Below the pieces are notes generated by a model that was not told the DNA's origin, searched no databases, and saw only the letters and a program-made list of their open reading frames with translations. Below are positions 7,438 to 15,869 of a stretch of DNA of 21,452 bases, piece after piece. A program made the position numbers and the translations under genes. Source of the DNA: an uncultured Clostridium sp. (GTDB taxonomy: Bacteria; Bacillota; Clostridia; Lachnospirales; Lachnospiraceae); contig URUX01000020.1 in NCBI GenBank assembly GCA_900551135.1, positions 1-21,452 of the forward strand, written 5' to 3'. Positions within the stretch are counted from its first letter, which is position 1, and the number at the start of each line of letters is the position of its first letter.

Positions 7438-9216
7438 ATGAGCCAGAAACAAACCTTCATTCCAAAAACATTCCAAAAAAAAATTATCCTTTATAATTTG
7501 CTGATCGTTATTGCCATTGCTACTGCAATCAGCTATTACAACTTTAACTCCTATAAAGAAGATGCCATTGCCAGTGAAACCCATAATTCCCAGAATACCA
7601 TCCATCTTCTCTCCAGCCGTCTGGAACTGGCTTACAGAGAGATGATCAATCTGTTGTTAAACTGTTCTGAACGCCAGTCCCACTTTTTTTCCGGAAATGC
7701 AATTTCTTCAAAAGACAGCATGGAACTTTATGCATCCAAAGTCTTAAAAGACTACTGTGCCATCTCCGGTTACAGCGAATACGTTTACCGGATTTCCTTA
7801 TTTAAAGAGGATCAGTATTTTCTTCAGGCAGGCAGCCTGCCCGGTTCGCACAATGATCTGGAAACCATCCGCTCTGCACCCTGGTTTCAGGAAAAGCTGA
7901 AGCAGGACAGCTTCCAGTATGCCATGACCCTGGAAGAAAATCCTTTTCCCCTGGGAAAGACAACTGTCCCAAACCTGATTCCTCTGGTTCGTCCTATTTC
8001 ATACCTGCCCGGCCAGGACAAGACAACTGCCTGGGTACTTTTGGCAATTAATCCCAAGCTGTATTCAGATACCCTGAAAAACCTGGACTATGGACGCTGT
8101 GTTTACGCTGCCGCATCTGACGGCACGCTGATTGCCTCCCTGACCGAACGTGAATTTCCTCTCCCCGATATTATCAGTCTGATAACATCCCAAAAGGAAC
8201 TGTCCGGTTCCCTTACGGTTTCCCTGGGGCACGAAAAAGGAGTTGTTACCTATGAAAAAGAACCAGTCAGCGGATTAATTCTTTTTGAAATCCTGCCCTA
8301 CTCCCAGATGCCTGTTGACCGGAAAGTGATTTTTAAAACCATCGCCATTATTTTCTTTTACTGCCTCATCATCGGTCTGGCGTTATCCTTTTTTGTCTCC
8401 AGGCAGCTGGGACGGCCCATCAGACGTCTGGTAAGCCACTTAAATCTGGTTGCCCAGGGAAATTTCACCCCGGATCCTTCCATTGAAAGCAGAGATGAGA
8501 TCGGAACCATTGGCCGCCAAATCAATCAGATGTCCAGCCAGATTAATGAACTGATGGAAACCCGAATCCAGGGAGAAAAAGAAAAAAAGAATCTGGAGAT
8601 TAAAATGCTTCAGGCACAGATTAATCCCCATTTTCTCTACAACACCTTAGACTCTATCCGCTGGATTGCCACGATGCAGAAAAACAGCGGCATTGTACAG
8701 ATGGTCACCTCCCTCTCCTCCCTGCTTCGCAACATGGCCAAGGGATTTAATGAAAAAGTAACCTTAAAGCAGGAACTGGACTTTTTAAACGACTATGTTA
8801 TCATCGAAAAAGTCCGGTATCTGGAGTTGTTTGATCTTCAGATTGAAGTAACCGATCCGGAATTATACAGGGCAGAAATTATTAAACTGACCTTACAGCC
8901 TTTGGTAGAAAACGCAATTTTTAACGGAATCGAGCCTTCTGGCCGAACCGGTCTCATTAAAATACGGGCCTGGTCAGAAGAATCTGTTTTATACGTCAGC
9001 GTTACAGATAATGGTATTGGCATGTCGCCAGAACAGTGCAAAAAAGTCCTGACGGATACCTCCCGTGTAACCAAAAGCACCATGAGCGGCATTGGACTTC
9101 CCAATGTGGACAGACGGTTCAAGCTGGTTTACGGAGATCAGTACGGTCTTTCCATTGAAAGCGAACTGGATTCCTTTACCAAAATTACCGTTTCCCTTCC
9201 TCTTGAATATTCATAA
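7438..9216 (+). CDS. YesM-type sensor histidine kinase
   Basis: This 592-residue membrane kinase is the sensor half of a two-component system. Membrane segments at about 16-34 and 301-320 flank a ~265-residue extracellular domain, probably Cache-like, that would detect the signal. A HAMP linker follows (about 320-372), then a short helix and the His_kinase domain. The phosphoacceptor is His398 in a Gln-Ile-Asn-Pro-His-Phe-Leu-Tyr-Asn motif. The ATP-binding domain has the N box around Glu491-Asn492 and Asn496, the G1 box Asp524-Asn-Gly-Ile-Gly-Met, and the G2 box Gly-Ile-Gly-Leu at 551-554. A GGAG site lies 6 bases before the ATG. The response regulator follows after 19 bases. Such kinases commonly control a neighbouring CUT1 importer, here the divergent one, perhaps sensing the glycan directly or through the binding protein. 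Confidence 0.94.
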   Translation: MSQKQTFIPKTFQKKIILYNLLIVIAIATAISYYNFNSYKEDAIASETHNSQNTIHLLSSRLELAYREMINLLLNCSERQSHFFSGNAISSKDSMELYASKVLKDYCAISGYSEYVYRISLFKEDQYFLQAGSLPGSHNDLETIRSAPWFQEKLKQDSFQYAMTLEENPFPLGKTTVPNLIPLVRPISYLPGQDKTTAWVLLAINPKLYSDTLKNLDYGRCVYAAASDGTLIASLTEREFPLPDIISLITSQKELSGSLTVSLGHEKGVVTYEKEPVSGLILFEILPYSQMPVDRKVIFKTIAIIFFYCLIIGLALSFFVSRQLGRPIRRLVSHLNLVAQGNFTPDPSIESRDEIGTIGRQINQMSSQINELMETRIQGEKEKKNLEIKMLQAQINPHFLYNTLDSIRWIATMQKNSGIVQMVTSLSSLLRNMAKGFNEKVTLKQELDFLNDYVIIEKVRYLELFDLQIEVTDPELYRAEIIKLTLQPLVENAIFNGIEPSGRTGLIKIRAWSEESVLYVSVTDNGIGMSPEQCKKVLTDTSRVTKSTMSGIGLPNVDRRFKLVYGDQYGLSIESELDSFTKITVSLPLEYS

Positions 9217-9235
9217 GCCATAGGAGAGTTTAATT

Positions 9236-10846
9236 ATGTACCGTATCATATTAATTGATGATGAACCTTTAATTTTGGCTGGCATTGCATCCCTGATCCG
9301 ATGGGAAGACTATGACTGCACCATAATCGGAAAATCCACCATTCCTACTGAAGCCAGGCAGATGATCTTAGACATGCGGCCGGATATTGTGATTACGGAT
9401 ATTCGTATGCCTGTATTAAACGGACTGGAACTGGTAGAGTCCTGTAAAACAGGGGGGGCTGTTTTTTCCTTCATCGTACTTACCAATCTGGAAGAATTCA
9501 GCCTGGCAAAAAAGGCGTTATCCCTGGGAGCCATTGACTACCTGGTAAAACTAAACTTAAAGCCGGAAGAATTAATCGAAACCCTGGAACGTGCAAAAAA
9601 GAACTGTGATCTTATGGCAAAAAGCCATTCTCTCGCCGGAACCATTTCTGCCAGTGTTTCTGCCAGCGAGCATGTACGAAACTATTTAAGCCAGGCCCTT
9701 TTAGCCAAAACTCCATCCGGGGAACTCTCTGTCCCAAACCACGGCGGTGACTGGAGTCAGCCTTTTTTGCTTCTGTTTTCCCTCTGCCCAAACCACATCC
9801 GGTTCCAGGCAGATGAAGACGCCTATGATTTTCGTTCCCTGACCGGCCAGCTGTTTGATATTATGGGCAAGATATCGGATCGTTACTTTGCCCATTCCCT
9901 GTATTTTGAATATGACGGCAAAAATACCTACCTCCTTGCCGCTTCTTTAAAAGCCAATGATAATTTTCAGCTGGTTCTGACGGAATTCTGCAATCGGGTT
10001 ACGACTGCCCTGACCACTTATTTTGAGTTAAATGCAGTCTATGGTGCCAGCACATTAAAGACTTCCCTTCTGGAAATGACGGATGCTCTCTCAGAGGCCT
10101 TAACCTCTCTGGAATATTATTATTATAATTCTTCCAGCCCTCTGGTTTTTTATACGGGACAGACGTTCCACCAAAGCGCTGCCAGACATTTTAATATCAA
10201 TATTTTTAAAAAAGACCTTTCTGCCTCGATTCAGCAAAATGACAGCAGTCGTCTGCGTGAAGTCTTTCACCAGATTTTAGACCTGTTTTCCACCTGCCAG
10301 CCCGGTAAGGAACAGGCTACCAGCGCATGTATTAATATATACACCTATCTCTACTCCTTTTTTGAGATTGATCAGGAAGATTTCCAGGAAATTTTCCCTT
10401 ATACCATTAATATTGCAGAGCAGCTGGGACATTTTAACAGTCTTTCCGATATTCTTACCTGGCTGGAAAGTTTTTGCGATAAACTCTATACCCTGCTGTC
10501 TGAACGCCGCGGCACCCGCTCTGACACCCTGGTAGAACAGGCCAGAGCCTATATTCATTCCCACTATTCCGAAAAACTGGCTCTGGCTGATGTGGCGGAA
10601 TACTTAAACATCAGTTCCGGCCACTTAAGCAACACCTTTAAAAAATTTACCGGCGTTACCATTTCGGATTATATTGCCGCAGTCAAAATTGAACATGCCA
10701 AAGAATTGATTGATACTCACAAATACCTGATGTATGAAATCTCCGACATGCTGGGCTTTGAAAATCCCTACTACTTCAGCAAGGTATTTAAAAAAGTGAC
10801 GGGAATTGCCCCCAGAGAATATGAAAATGTAAAAAAAGTCTTCTAG
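9236..10846 (+). CDS. YesN-type response regulator with AraC DNA-binding domain
   Basis: This 536-residue cytoplasmic transcription factor is the partner of the preceding kinase. The receiver domain (about 1-122) has the acidic pocket Asp8-Asp9, phosphoacceptor Asp55 in a Thr-Asp-Ile-Arg-Met-Pro motif, Thr83, and Lys105. A middle region of about 300 residues has no motif I can name, as is usual for long YesN-type regulators. The C-terminal ~100 residues (about 438-536) hold two helix-turn-helix motifs of the AraC family, including the Tyr-Phe-Ser-Lys-Val-Phe-Lys-Lys signature near the end. The ATG follows an AGGAGAG site. It most likely activates the divergent binding-protein/permease operon by binding the AT-rich spacer. 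Confidence 0.95.
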   Translation: MYRIILIDDEPLILAGIASLIRWEDYDCTIIGKSTIPTEARQMILDMRPDIVITDIRMPVLNGLELVESCKTGGAVFSFIVLTNLEEFSLAKKALSLGAIDYLVKLNLKPEELIETLERAKKNCDLMAKSHSLAGTISASVSASEHVRNYLSQALLAKTPSGELSVPNHGGDWSQPFLLLFSLCPNHIRFQADEDAYDFRSLTGQLFDIMGKISDRYFAHSLYFEYDGKNTYLLAASLKANDNFQLVLTEFCNRVTTALTTYFELNAVYGASTLKTSLLEMTDALSEALTSLEYYYYNSSSPLVFYTGQTFHQSAARHFNINIFKKDLSASIQQNDSSRLREVFHQILDLFSTCQPGKEQATSACINIYTYLYSFFEIDQEDFQEIFPYTINIAEQLGHFNSLSDILTWLESFCDKLYTLLSERRGTRSDTLVEQARAYIHSHYSEKLALADVAEYLNISSGHLSNTFKKFTGVTISDYIAAVKIEHAKELIDTHKYLMYEISDMLGFENPYYFSKVFKKVTGIAPREYENVKKVF

Positions 10847-10850
10847 CTGA

Positions 10851-10905
10851 AAGGCAGAAGATCGGGATGGCCTTTCCTGTCCCGATCTCCTGCCTTATTT
10901 TCTGA
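10851..10905 (+). terminator. Rho-independent terminator after the two-component system
   Basis: A long hairpin begins 4 bases after the response-regulator stop. A 7-bp outer stem (10851-10857 with 10890-10896) and a 9-bp inner stem (10859-10867 with 10880-10888) are separated by one mismatch, around a 12-base loop, followed by TATTTT. It lies between convergent genes. The minus-strand T run is about 14 bases from the stem, so it probably works mainly for the plus strand. Confidence 0.8.
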
Positions 10906-10924
10906 TGCAATAAATTCCTTCTGT

Positions 10925-13150
10925 TTACTTTTCTTTCCGGACTTCCCGTTCCAAATCTGCCTCTACTGCAGGCGGTATGGTCCCCTCCAGGAAATATCCT
11001 TCTATGGAACTCTCCCTGTTTTCCAGTTTCAGGCTGATACTGACGGCAACCGACCGTTCCACTCTGGAGTAGGCATTCATGTTATTGTATTCGTCTATGG
11101 TGACTGCCTCCAGAATCTGCCGGATATCGTCTTCCTCCTGATAGGTCATGGTGACTGCCTGCCAGTAATCTTCCTCTTCTTCCCGGTATGCCGGATCTCC
11201 TTTTTCCAGTTCCCTGCTTATGAGAATGCTCTGTACATCCAGTTTTTCCCATATGTGCTGCGGGTCAATCCCTGCTCCGTTCAGCAGTCCCAAGGTTCTG
11301 GCAAAGGAAGGATAGATTGGATAATATCCTGCATATTCATTCCACCATTCTATATCGCCGTTTCTGTTAAGTTTTGCCGCCTCCCCGGACAGGGCTGCTT
11401 CCGTCTCATCTAAAAACCGCAGTTCTCCAATTGGATTTTCCCTCTGTCTGGTATTTAAATCCAGTTCTGCAAAATCCTGCTGGTACGCTTCCAGCAATTG
11501 TCCGGCCGCCGCCTTATCGGAGATAGATGCTTCTTCTAACACCTTTCCGCTTCCCTGGACGCGGTACTGAACCAGGGTGATATCTTTTGGATGTTCCAAT
11601 AAAACCGGATACTTTCCTGTTTGGTAACCTGCATCAGCGCTGACAGCACAGGCTGCTTCCCAGACTTCTGACAGCGGCAGCGAGTAGTACCGATGAACCC
11701 TGCGACCATTTTTCAAGGTATACTGAATGCTGACCTCTGTCCAATACTGTCCTTCTGCTTCTGTATCTTCTTCCGAATATTTTTCTGCCAGAGCATACTC
11801 AATTCCCTTTTTTGCAATGGCGAGAACCGGCTCGGTATCGGTAACCGCCATGTTCTCAAATATGTATGTCGTTGAACCAACTTGCTTTAAAACAGTCTCT
11901 CCATCTTCTCCTGTCCGTTCCAGTTCTGCATAGCGCTGCCAGCGTTCATTATCAAAATTAATGGCTGCTTCTGCTATCTGTTCTTTTTTCGGCAGATACG
12001 TGTCATAGCCCAGCCAGTCGTTCTTAAAGCAAAACAGTACTGCCATCCCTAAGGCTACGCAGATTCCCATCTGTATTTTATGGTCAAATAGTCTGCGAAA
12101 ATCAAAGCTGTAAATAATTTCAATCACAGCATGACACAATACTCCTCCGACTGCTGCTCCAAATACTGCCCAGCCCGTACTGGAATGAAGCACCCAGAAA
12201 AACAGGGCACCGGATACAGAGAAAAGCACTGTCAGGGCAATACGGATAACCGGCTTGCTGACTGCAAATGCCATGGCTTTTCCTGCCGCCTCAGAAGGAC
12301 GCTTTTTATAAAGGATCACGCACAGTGCAATCAGTACAACAGACGCAAAGGCACACAGTCCCAAAAATCCCTGATAGGTAATTAACTGAGAGGCATGTTC
12401 CCACTGCTGGGAACCGCCGGAAGCCAGGACATAACTGACAACTGGAGAAATTTTCATAATTTCTACCGTCATGCTGGGACCTATCTGAAGGTAGGTTTCA
12501 AACCAATTGTTAAAATACAATTCTATCATGGCGCCCAGCCATGGGAAGTAACAGAAAAACACAGCGCTTCCCAGCAAACCTACGATTAAATTGCCGGTCA
12601 TAATCATAGCCAGAGACACCGTGCTGTATATCAGTATAAAAAACAGCATATGAAACAGCCATCCTGTGACAATCGTTCCTGTCAGTCCATGGACAGGCAC
12701 TCCGTACGCTGCCGCCACAACCATGGCGATCCCCAGACACACTGCATACAGTACTGCCGGAATTGCAATTCCCATGGTAAAGCCAGCTGCAAAAAGCAGT
12801 TCCCTTTTTACCGGTATGCTGTGGTAAAAGTCCACCTTCCGTTTATTGTGGAGATAAGCAAAGCTGGAAGCGCCGCAGATTACTGCCAGGGCAATCATAA
12901 TGCATACCATTACTACGTTTTGGTAAGATCCAAACAGCCTTTCTGCTGCTTCCAAAAGCGCTTCTTCTTCTGGCTGTGAAAATCCTCCATACTGCCAGCC
13001 CCTTTCATACCGTTCTTTTATATTACTCAATCCCAAGGCCAGATTAACCGGTATTCCAAAGAAAAAGGTCAAAAACGCCAAAGCTGCAAGCCAGACTCTC
13101 CTCTTTAAGTCTTCTTTTGCCAATTTAAAGAATAAGTTTCTTGATGTCAT
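10925..13150 (-). CDS. ABC transporter permease with large extracellular C-terminal domain
   Basis: This 741-residue protein is the membrane subunit partnered with the ATPase encoded just upstream. Predicted membrane segments lie at about 19-41, 77-99, 118-148, 157-183, 186-208, 260-280, 301-321, 325-347 and 360-376. The last ~365 residues are hydrophilic and charged, so they likely form a domain outside the membrane. A conserved-looking Asn-Lys-Arg-Lys-Val-Asp-Phe-Tyr-His-Ser-Ile-Pro segment follows the second helix. From memory the C-terminal part resembles DUF6449, found in permeases of this GntR-ABC type in Lachnospiraceae. I place the start at 13150, with GGAGG 9 bases upstream; an upstream in-frame ATG at 13171 precedes that site and has none of its own. 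The start overlaps the end of the ATPase gene by 26 bases, implying translational coupling. Substrate unknown: antimicrobial peptide efflux, lipid handling and other exports are all possible. Confidence 0.85.
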   Translation of the reverse strand: MTSRNLFFKLAKEDLKRRVWLAALAFLTFFFGIPVNLALGLSNIKERYERGWQYGGFSQPEEEALLEAAERLFGSYQNVVMVCIMIALAVICGASSFAYLHNKRKVDFYHSIPVKRELLFAAGFTMGIAIPAVLYAVCLGIAMVVAAAYGVPVHGLTGTIVTGWLFHMLFFILIYSTVSLAMIMTGNLIVGLLGSAVFFCYFPWLGAMIELYFNNWFETYLQIGPSMTVEIMKISPVVSYVLASGGSQQWEHASQLITYQGFLGLCAFASVVLIALCVILYKKRPSEAAGKAMAFAVSKPVIRIALTVLFSVSGALFFWVLHSSTGWAVFGAAVGGVLCHAVIEIIYSFDFRRLFDHKIQMGICVALGMAVLFCFKNDWLGYDTYLPKKEQIAEAAINFDNERWQRYAELERTGEDGETVLKQVGSTTYIFENMAVTDTEPVLAIAKKGIEYALAEKYSEEDTEAEGQYWTEVSIQYTLKNGRRVHRYYSLPLSEVWEAACAVSADAGYQTGKYPVLLEHPKDITLVQYRVQGSGKVLEEASISDKAAAGQLLEAYQQDFAELDLNTRQRENPIGELRFLDETEAALSGEAAKLNRNGDIEWWNEYAGYYPIYPSFARTLGLLNGAGIDPQHIWEKLDVQSILISRELEKGDPAYREEEEDYWQAVTMTYQEEDDIRQILEAVTIDEYNNMNAYSRVERSVAVSISLKLENRESSIEGYFLEGTIPPAVEADLEREVRKEK

Positions 13151-14024
13151 AACCTGCCACCTCCGTTTCACTGATAAAGATTTCTTCTAATGACAATGGA
13201 ATCAATTCAAAAAATACCGGTTCATAGGCTGACAGCCTGTCTTCTATCTCCTGTCTGTTTCCCCGGACCGTAAGGGTGGACAGACTGCCCCGTTTCTCTA
13301 TTTTTACAACTTCCAGACCTTTTATGCTCTCCGGTTCCATGCCAGGTTTTAACACACACTGAACCTTGTGAATATTCAGCTTCATATCATCCAGATCTCT
13401 GGAGAGCAAAATCCCTCCTTTATGAAGCAGCCCTACGTGATCGCAGATATCTTCTAACTCCCGAAGGTTGTGGGAGGCAATAATGGGCGTCAGATTTCTC
13501 TCTTCCATATCGGCTGCAAAAATACTCTTAACCGTCTGGCGCATCACCGGATCCAGACCGTCAAAGGTCTCGTCGCAGAAGAGATAGTCCGTATTGGCGC
13601 ATACGCCGCAGATTACGGAAACCTGTTTTTTCATACCTTTGGAAAAGGTATTAATCTTCCGCTTTTCATCCAGTTCAAAATTCTTCATCAGCTTATGAAA
13701 TCGTTCTTTGTCAAACCGTTCATAGACAATGCTGTAGTAATCTCTCATCTCTGCCGGTGTCGAATTGCCAAAGAAATACTGCTCATCGGAAATATAGAAA
13801 AACCGTTTCTTTGCCTTTATATTTTCAAATACTTCCTCTCCATCTATGGAAATACTTCCTTCATCCGGTTTTAATACGCCGCTGGCCATCCGCAGGAAGG
13901 TGCTTTTGCCTGCTCCGTTGGTTCCTATCAGGCCAAACACATTTCCATCCCGAATGGTAGCGTTAATATGATCGACCGCTACAATATCATCAAAGCGCTT
14001 GGTCACATTTACCGCATTAATCAT
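13125..14024 (-). CDS. ABC transporter ATP-binding protein
   Basis: This 299-residue ATPase powers the permease encoded next. Walker A is at 34-42 (Gly-Thr-Asn-Gly-Ala-Gly-Lys-Ser-Thr), the Q-loop Gln is about residue 82, the signature is a degenerate Phe-Ser-Lys-Gly-Met at 127-131, Walker B ends Asp151-Glu152, the D-loop Gly-Leu-Asp-Pro is at 156-159, and the switch His is His185. A ~90-residue C-terminal extension follows, as in YtrB/BcrA-type exporters. I choose the ATG at 14022-14024 because AGGAGG lies 8 bases upstream; the ATG at 14028-14030 is too close to that site, and longer in-frame starts would lie deep in the GntR gene. The start overlaps the GntR stop codon by 8 bases, so the operon is tightly coupled. 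Confidence 0.92.
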   Translation of the reverse strand: MINAVNVTKRFDDIVAVDHINATIRDGNVFGLIGTNGAGKSTFLRMASGVLKPDEGSISIDGEEVFENIKAKKRFFYISDEQYFFGNSTPAEMRDYYSIVYERFDKERFHKLMKNFELDEKRKINTFSKGMKKQVSVICGVCANTDYLFCDETFDGLDPVMRQTVKSIFAADMEERNLTPIIASHNLRELEDICDHVGLLHKGGILLSRDLDDMKLNIHKVQCVLKPGMEPESIKGLEVVKIEKRGSLSTLTVRGNRQEIEDRLSAYEPVFFELIPLSLEEIFISETEVAGYDIKKLIL

Positions 14025-14454
14025 GCTCATTCCCTCCTGTATCTTCCTGTTTGAATGATTTCTGTCCGATACCTGCATCTGTGCAGCCGGCTTTCTGTAT
14101 CCCTTCCTTTGCTGCCATCAGGATTTCCTCTTCTGCCAGTCCCAGACGGGCCGCCTCGGATGCCGCCTCCAGAACCTTTTCCATGGCTTCCTTTTGCCGG
14201 AACTGCTTCATTTTCGATGTGTCTGTTACAAAACTGCCTTTGCCCTTTATCGAATAAATATATCCCTGTCTCTCCAGTTCCGCATATGCCCGCTGAATGG
14301 TATTGGGATTGATAGACAGCGCCACTGCCATGCTCCGGACAGATGGGAGCTGACTGTTTTCTTCCAGTACTCCCAGCATCATCATAGAGGCCAGTTTCTC
14401 CGTCACCTGTTCATAGATAGGGCGCCGGTCTTTGTAATCCAGCTCGATCAGCAT
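14017..14454 (-). CDS. GntR-family repressor, YtrA subgroup
   Basis: This 145-residue regulator has an N-terminal winged helix-turn-helix (about residues 13-76) with the YtrA-type pattern: Arg-Pro-Ile-Tyr-Glu-Gln near residue 11, Leu-Pro-Ser-Val-Arg at 36-40, and a recognition helix beginning Asn-Pro-Asn-Thr-Ile-Gln-Arg-Ala-Tyr near residue 49. Instead of a large effector domain it has a short helical tail of ~70 residues, as expected for YtrA types, which usually govern ABC transporters in the same operon. The start at 14454 has AGGAGG 6 bases upstream; an open extension of 19 codons to 14511 lacks a comparable site. It is probably autoregulatory through the inverted repeat at 14511-14535. 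The inducer cannot be inferred. Confidence 0.9.
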   Translation of the reverse strand: MLIELDYKDRRPIYEQVTEKLASMMMLGVLEENSQLPSVRSMAVALSINPNTIQRAYAELERQGYIYSIKGKGSFVTDTSKMKQFRQKEAMEKVLEAASEAARLGLAEEEILMAAKEGIQKAGCTDAGIGQKSFKQEDTGGNEHD

Positions 14455-14510
14455 CTGATGCCTCCTTTCCAGCCGTCCGGATGTCTGGCTGCCAGAAGTC
14501 ATCCGTACCA

Positions 14511-14535
14511 ACTGTATTATTTATATTAATACAGT
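14511..14535. promoter_or_regulatory. Candidate GntR (YtrA-type) operator
   Basis: A perfect 9-bp inverted repeat, ACTGTATTA-N7-TAATACAGT, sits 57 bases upstream of the GntR start codon. Its upstream arm overlaps the -10 box of the predicted promoter, so bound repressor would block RNA polymerase. Symmetry, size and position fit a dimeric GntR protein controlling its own operon. Confidence 0.7.
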
Positions 14536-14559
14536 ACCATAAGTTAGAACAAATGTAAA
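14531..14559 (-). promoter_or_regulatory. Promoter of the GntR-ABC operon
   Basis: On the minus strand TTTACA (14554-14559) is followed by a 17-base spacer and TACTGT (14531-14536), preceded by TGG as an extended -10. This is close to a consensus sigma-A promoter. Transcription would start near 14524, giving a leader of about 70 bases. Confidence 0.65.
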
Positions 14560-14604
14560 CAGACGGTTTTCTTACGATTTTGTGAAGAACAATGGAGCCA
14601 AATA

Positions 14605-14645
14605 CAAAAAGGCGTCTCAAAATTACGATTGATTTTGAGACACCT
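14605..14645 (-). terminator. Rho-independent terminator at the end of the nucleoside operon
   Basis: On the minus strand a 14-bp stem with one T-G wobble (14632-14645 with 14610-14623) encloses an 8-base loop and is followed by five T. It begins 16 bases after the phosphopentomutase stop and separates this operon from the GntR-ABC promoter. Confidence 0.92.
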
Positions 14646-14660
14646 CATGTTTAAAAACAC

Positions 14661-15854
14661 TTATTTAATTTTTTCTAAGATAGAAGTTCCTATGGTTCCC
14701 TCTGGCATGGCAATTCCGAAATTCTCCGCAATGGTAGCCCCTACTGCTCCAAAGGAATCGGTCTCTTCCAGTTTTCCAGAGCCGCTTAAGCCCTTGGCAT
14801 AAATCAGAAGCGGAACCTGCTCCCTGGTATGATCGGTACCCTTATATGTCGGATCGTTTCCATGGTCAGCTGTAATCATCAGCAAATCGTCTTCCCGAAG
14901 AAGTTCTAATACCTGACCCAGCTTTTCATCAAACCGTTCCGTCTCCTTTGCGTACCCCTCCGGATTTCTCCGATGTCCCCATAAAGCATCAAAGTCTACC
15001 AGATTGACAAAACACAGAACTTCAAAGTCTTTGTTTGCCACTATATCTGCCGTCTGCTCCATACCATGAACGGAACTGTCGGAATGGTAAGCTTCTGTAA
15101 TTCCCTCTCCGTTGAAAATATCGCGGATTTTTCCTATGGAAATAACTGAGAAGCCGTGTTCCTTCAACTCATCCAGCACAGTTTTTCCAGTTGGACTTAA
15201 GGCATAATCGTGGCGATTGCTGGTTCGTTTGAACTCGCCCTTCTTTTTGCCCACATAAGGTCTGGCAATGATGCGGCCAACCCTCCACTCATCTTTCAAC
15301 GTTATTTCCCGGGCAATTTCACAGCAGCGGTACAGTTCGTCCAGACCAAAGCTTTCCTCGTTTCCGCAAATCTGCAGAACCGAGTCTGCCGAGGTGTACA
15401 CGATCATGTGACCTGTCGCAATCTCTTCTTCTGCCAGTTCATCTAAAATTTCCGTTCCGCTGGAACTCTTGTTGCCGATGATTTTTCGTCCGGTACGTTT
15501 TTCCAGTTCTTCAATCAGTTCTGGCGGAAATCCGGTTTCTGTAAAGGTCACAAACGGCTTGGTGGTTTTAATTCCCATCAGTTCCCAGTGTCCGGTCATG
15601 GTGTCCTTGCCTTTGCTCTTTTCATTCAGAACGGTGTAATAGCCAATGGGCTTTTCTGCCGGCTCTACTCCCTTTAAGGAATGAAGATTGGCCAGTCCCA
15701 GTTTTTGAAGATTGGGTATCTTCCAATGCTCCACGTATTCGGCAATGTGCCCCATGGTATCGGCTCCCTCATCTCCGTATTCACCGGCATCTCTGGCATT
15801 TCCCGCTCCAAAAGAATCCATGACGATTACAAACACCCGTTTAAATTTCTTCAT
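14661..15854 (-). CDS. deoB: Phosphopentomutase
   Basis: This 397-residue cytoplasmic enzyme interconverts ribose-1-phosphate (or deoxyribose-1-phosphate) and the 5-phosphate, moving the sugar released by the nucleoside phosphorylase into central metabolism. It belongs to the alkaline phosphatase superfamily and shows the DeoB signatures: Asp13 in Met-Asp-Ser-Phe-Gly-Ala-Gly, Asp-Thr-Met-Gly-His near residue 32, and Gly-Lys-Asp-Thr-Met-Thr-Gly-His with Thr85 as the phosphorylated residue (matching Thr85 of the Bacillus cereus enzyme). C-terminal metal motifs Ala-Asp-His-Gly-Asn-Asp and Asp-His-Thr-Arg-Glu are present. The ATG at 15852-15854 follows GGAGG by 8 bases; a TTG five codons upstream overlaps that site and is rejected. 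It is the last gene of the operon, 15 bases after the PreA-like gene. Confidence 0.97.
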   Translation of the reverse strand: MKKFKRVFVIVMDSFGAGNARDAGEYGDEGADTMGHIAEYVEHWKIPNLQKLGLANLHSLKGVEPAEKPIGYYTVLNEKSKGKDTMTGHWELMGIKTTKPFVTFTETGFPPELIEELEKRTGRKIIGNKSSSGTEILDELAEEEIATGHMIVYTSADSVLQICGNEESFGLDELYRCCEIAREITLKDEWRVGRIIARPYVGKKKGEFKRTSNRHDYALSPTGKTVLDELKEHGFSVISIGKIRDIFNGEGITEAYHSDSSVHGMEQTADIVANKDFEVLCFVNLVDFDALWGHRRNPEGYAKETERFDEKLGQVLELLREDDLLMITADHGNDPTYKGTDHTREQVPLLIYAKGLSGSGKLEETDSFGAVGATIAENFGIAMPEGTIGTSILEKIK

Positions 15855-15869
15855 AGCCTTTTCCTCCAA

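Noticed and set aside
10851..10905. Same hairpin as an equally good terminator for the minus-strand ABC permease
   Set aside because: On the minus strand the stem is not directly followed by a T run, and the hairpin begins about 20-30 bases past that gene's stop; it may help but I do not call it bidirectional.
14455..14660. Possible riboswitch or small RNA in the GntR leader and adjacent spacer
   Set aside because: Apart from the terminator, operator and promoter I see no conserved riboswitch core or further stable structure.
15855..15869. TTG start five codons upstream of deoB
   Set aside because: It overlaps the GGAGG site that serves the ATG at 15854, and Thr85 numbering matches the B. 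cereus enzyme with the ATG start.
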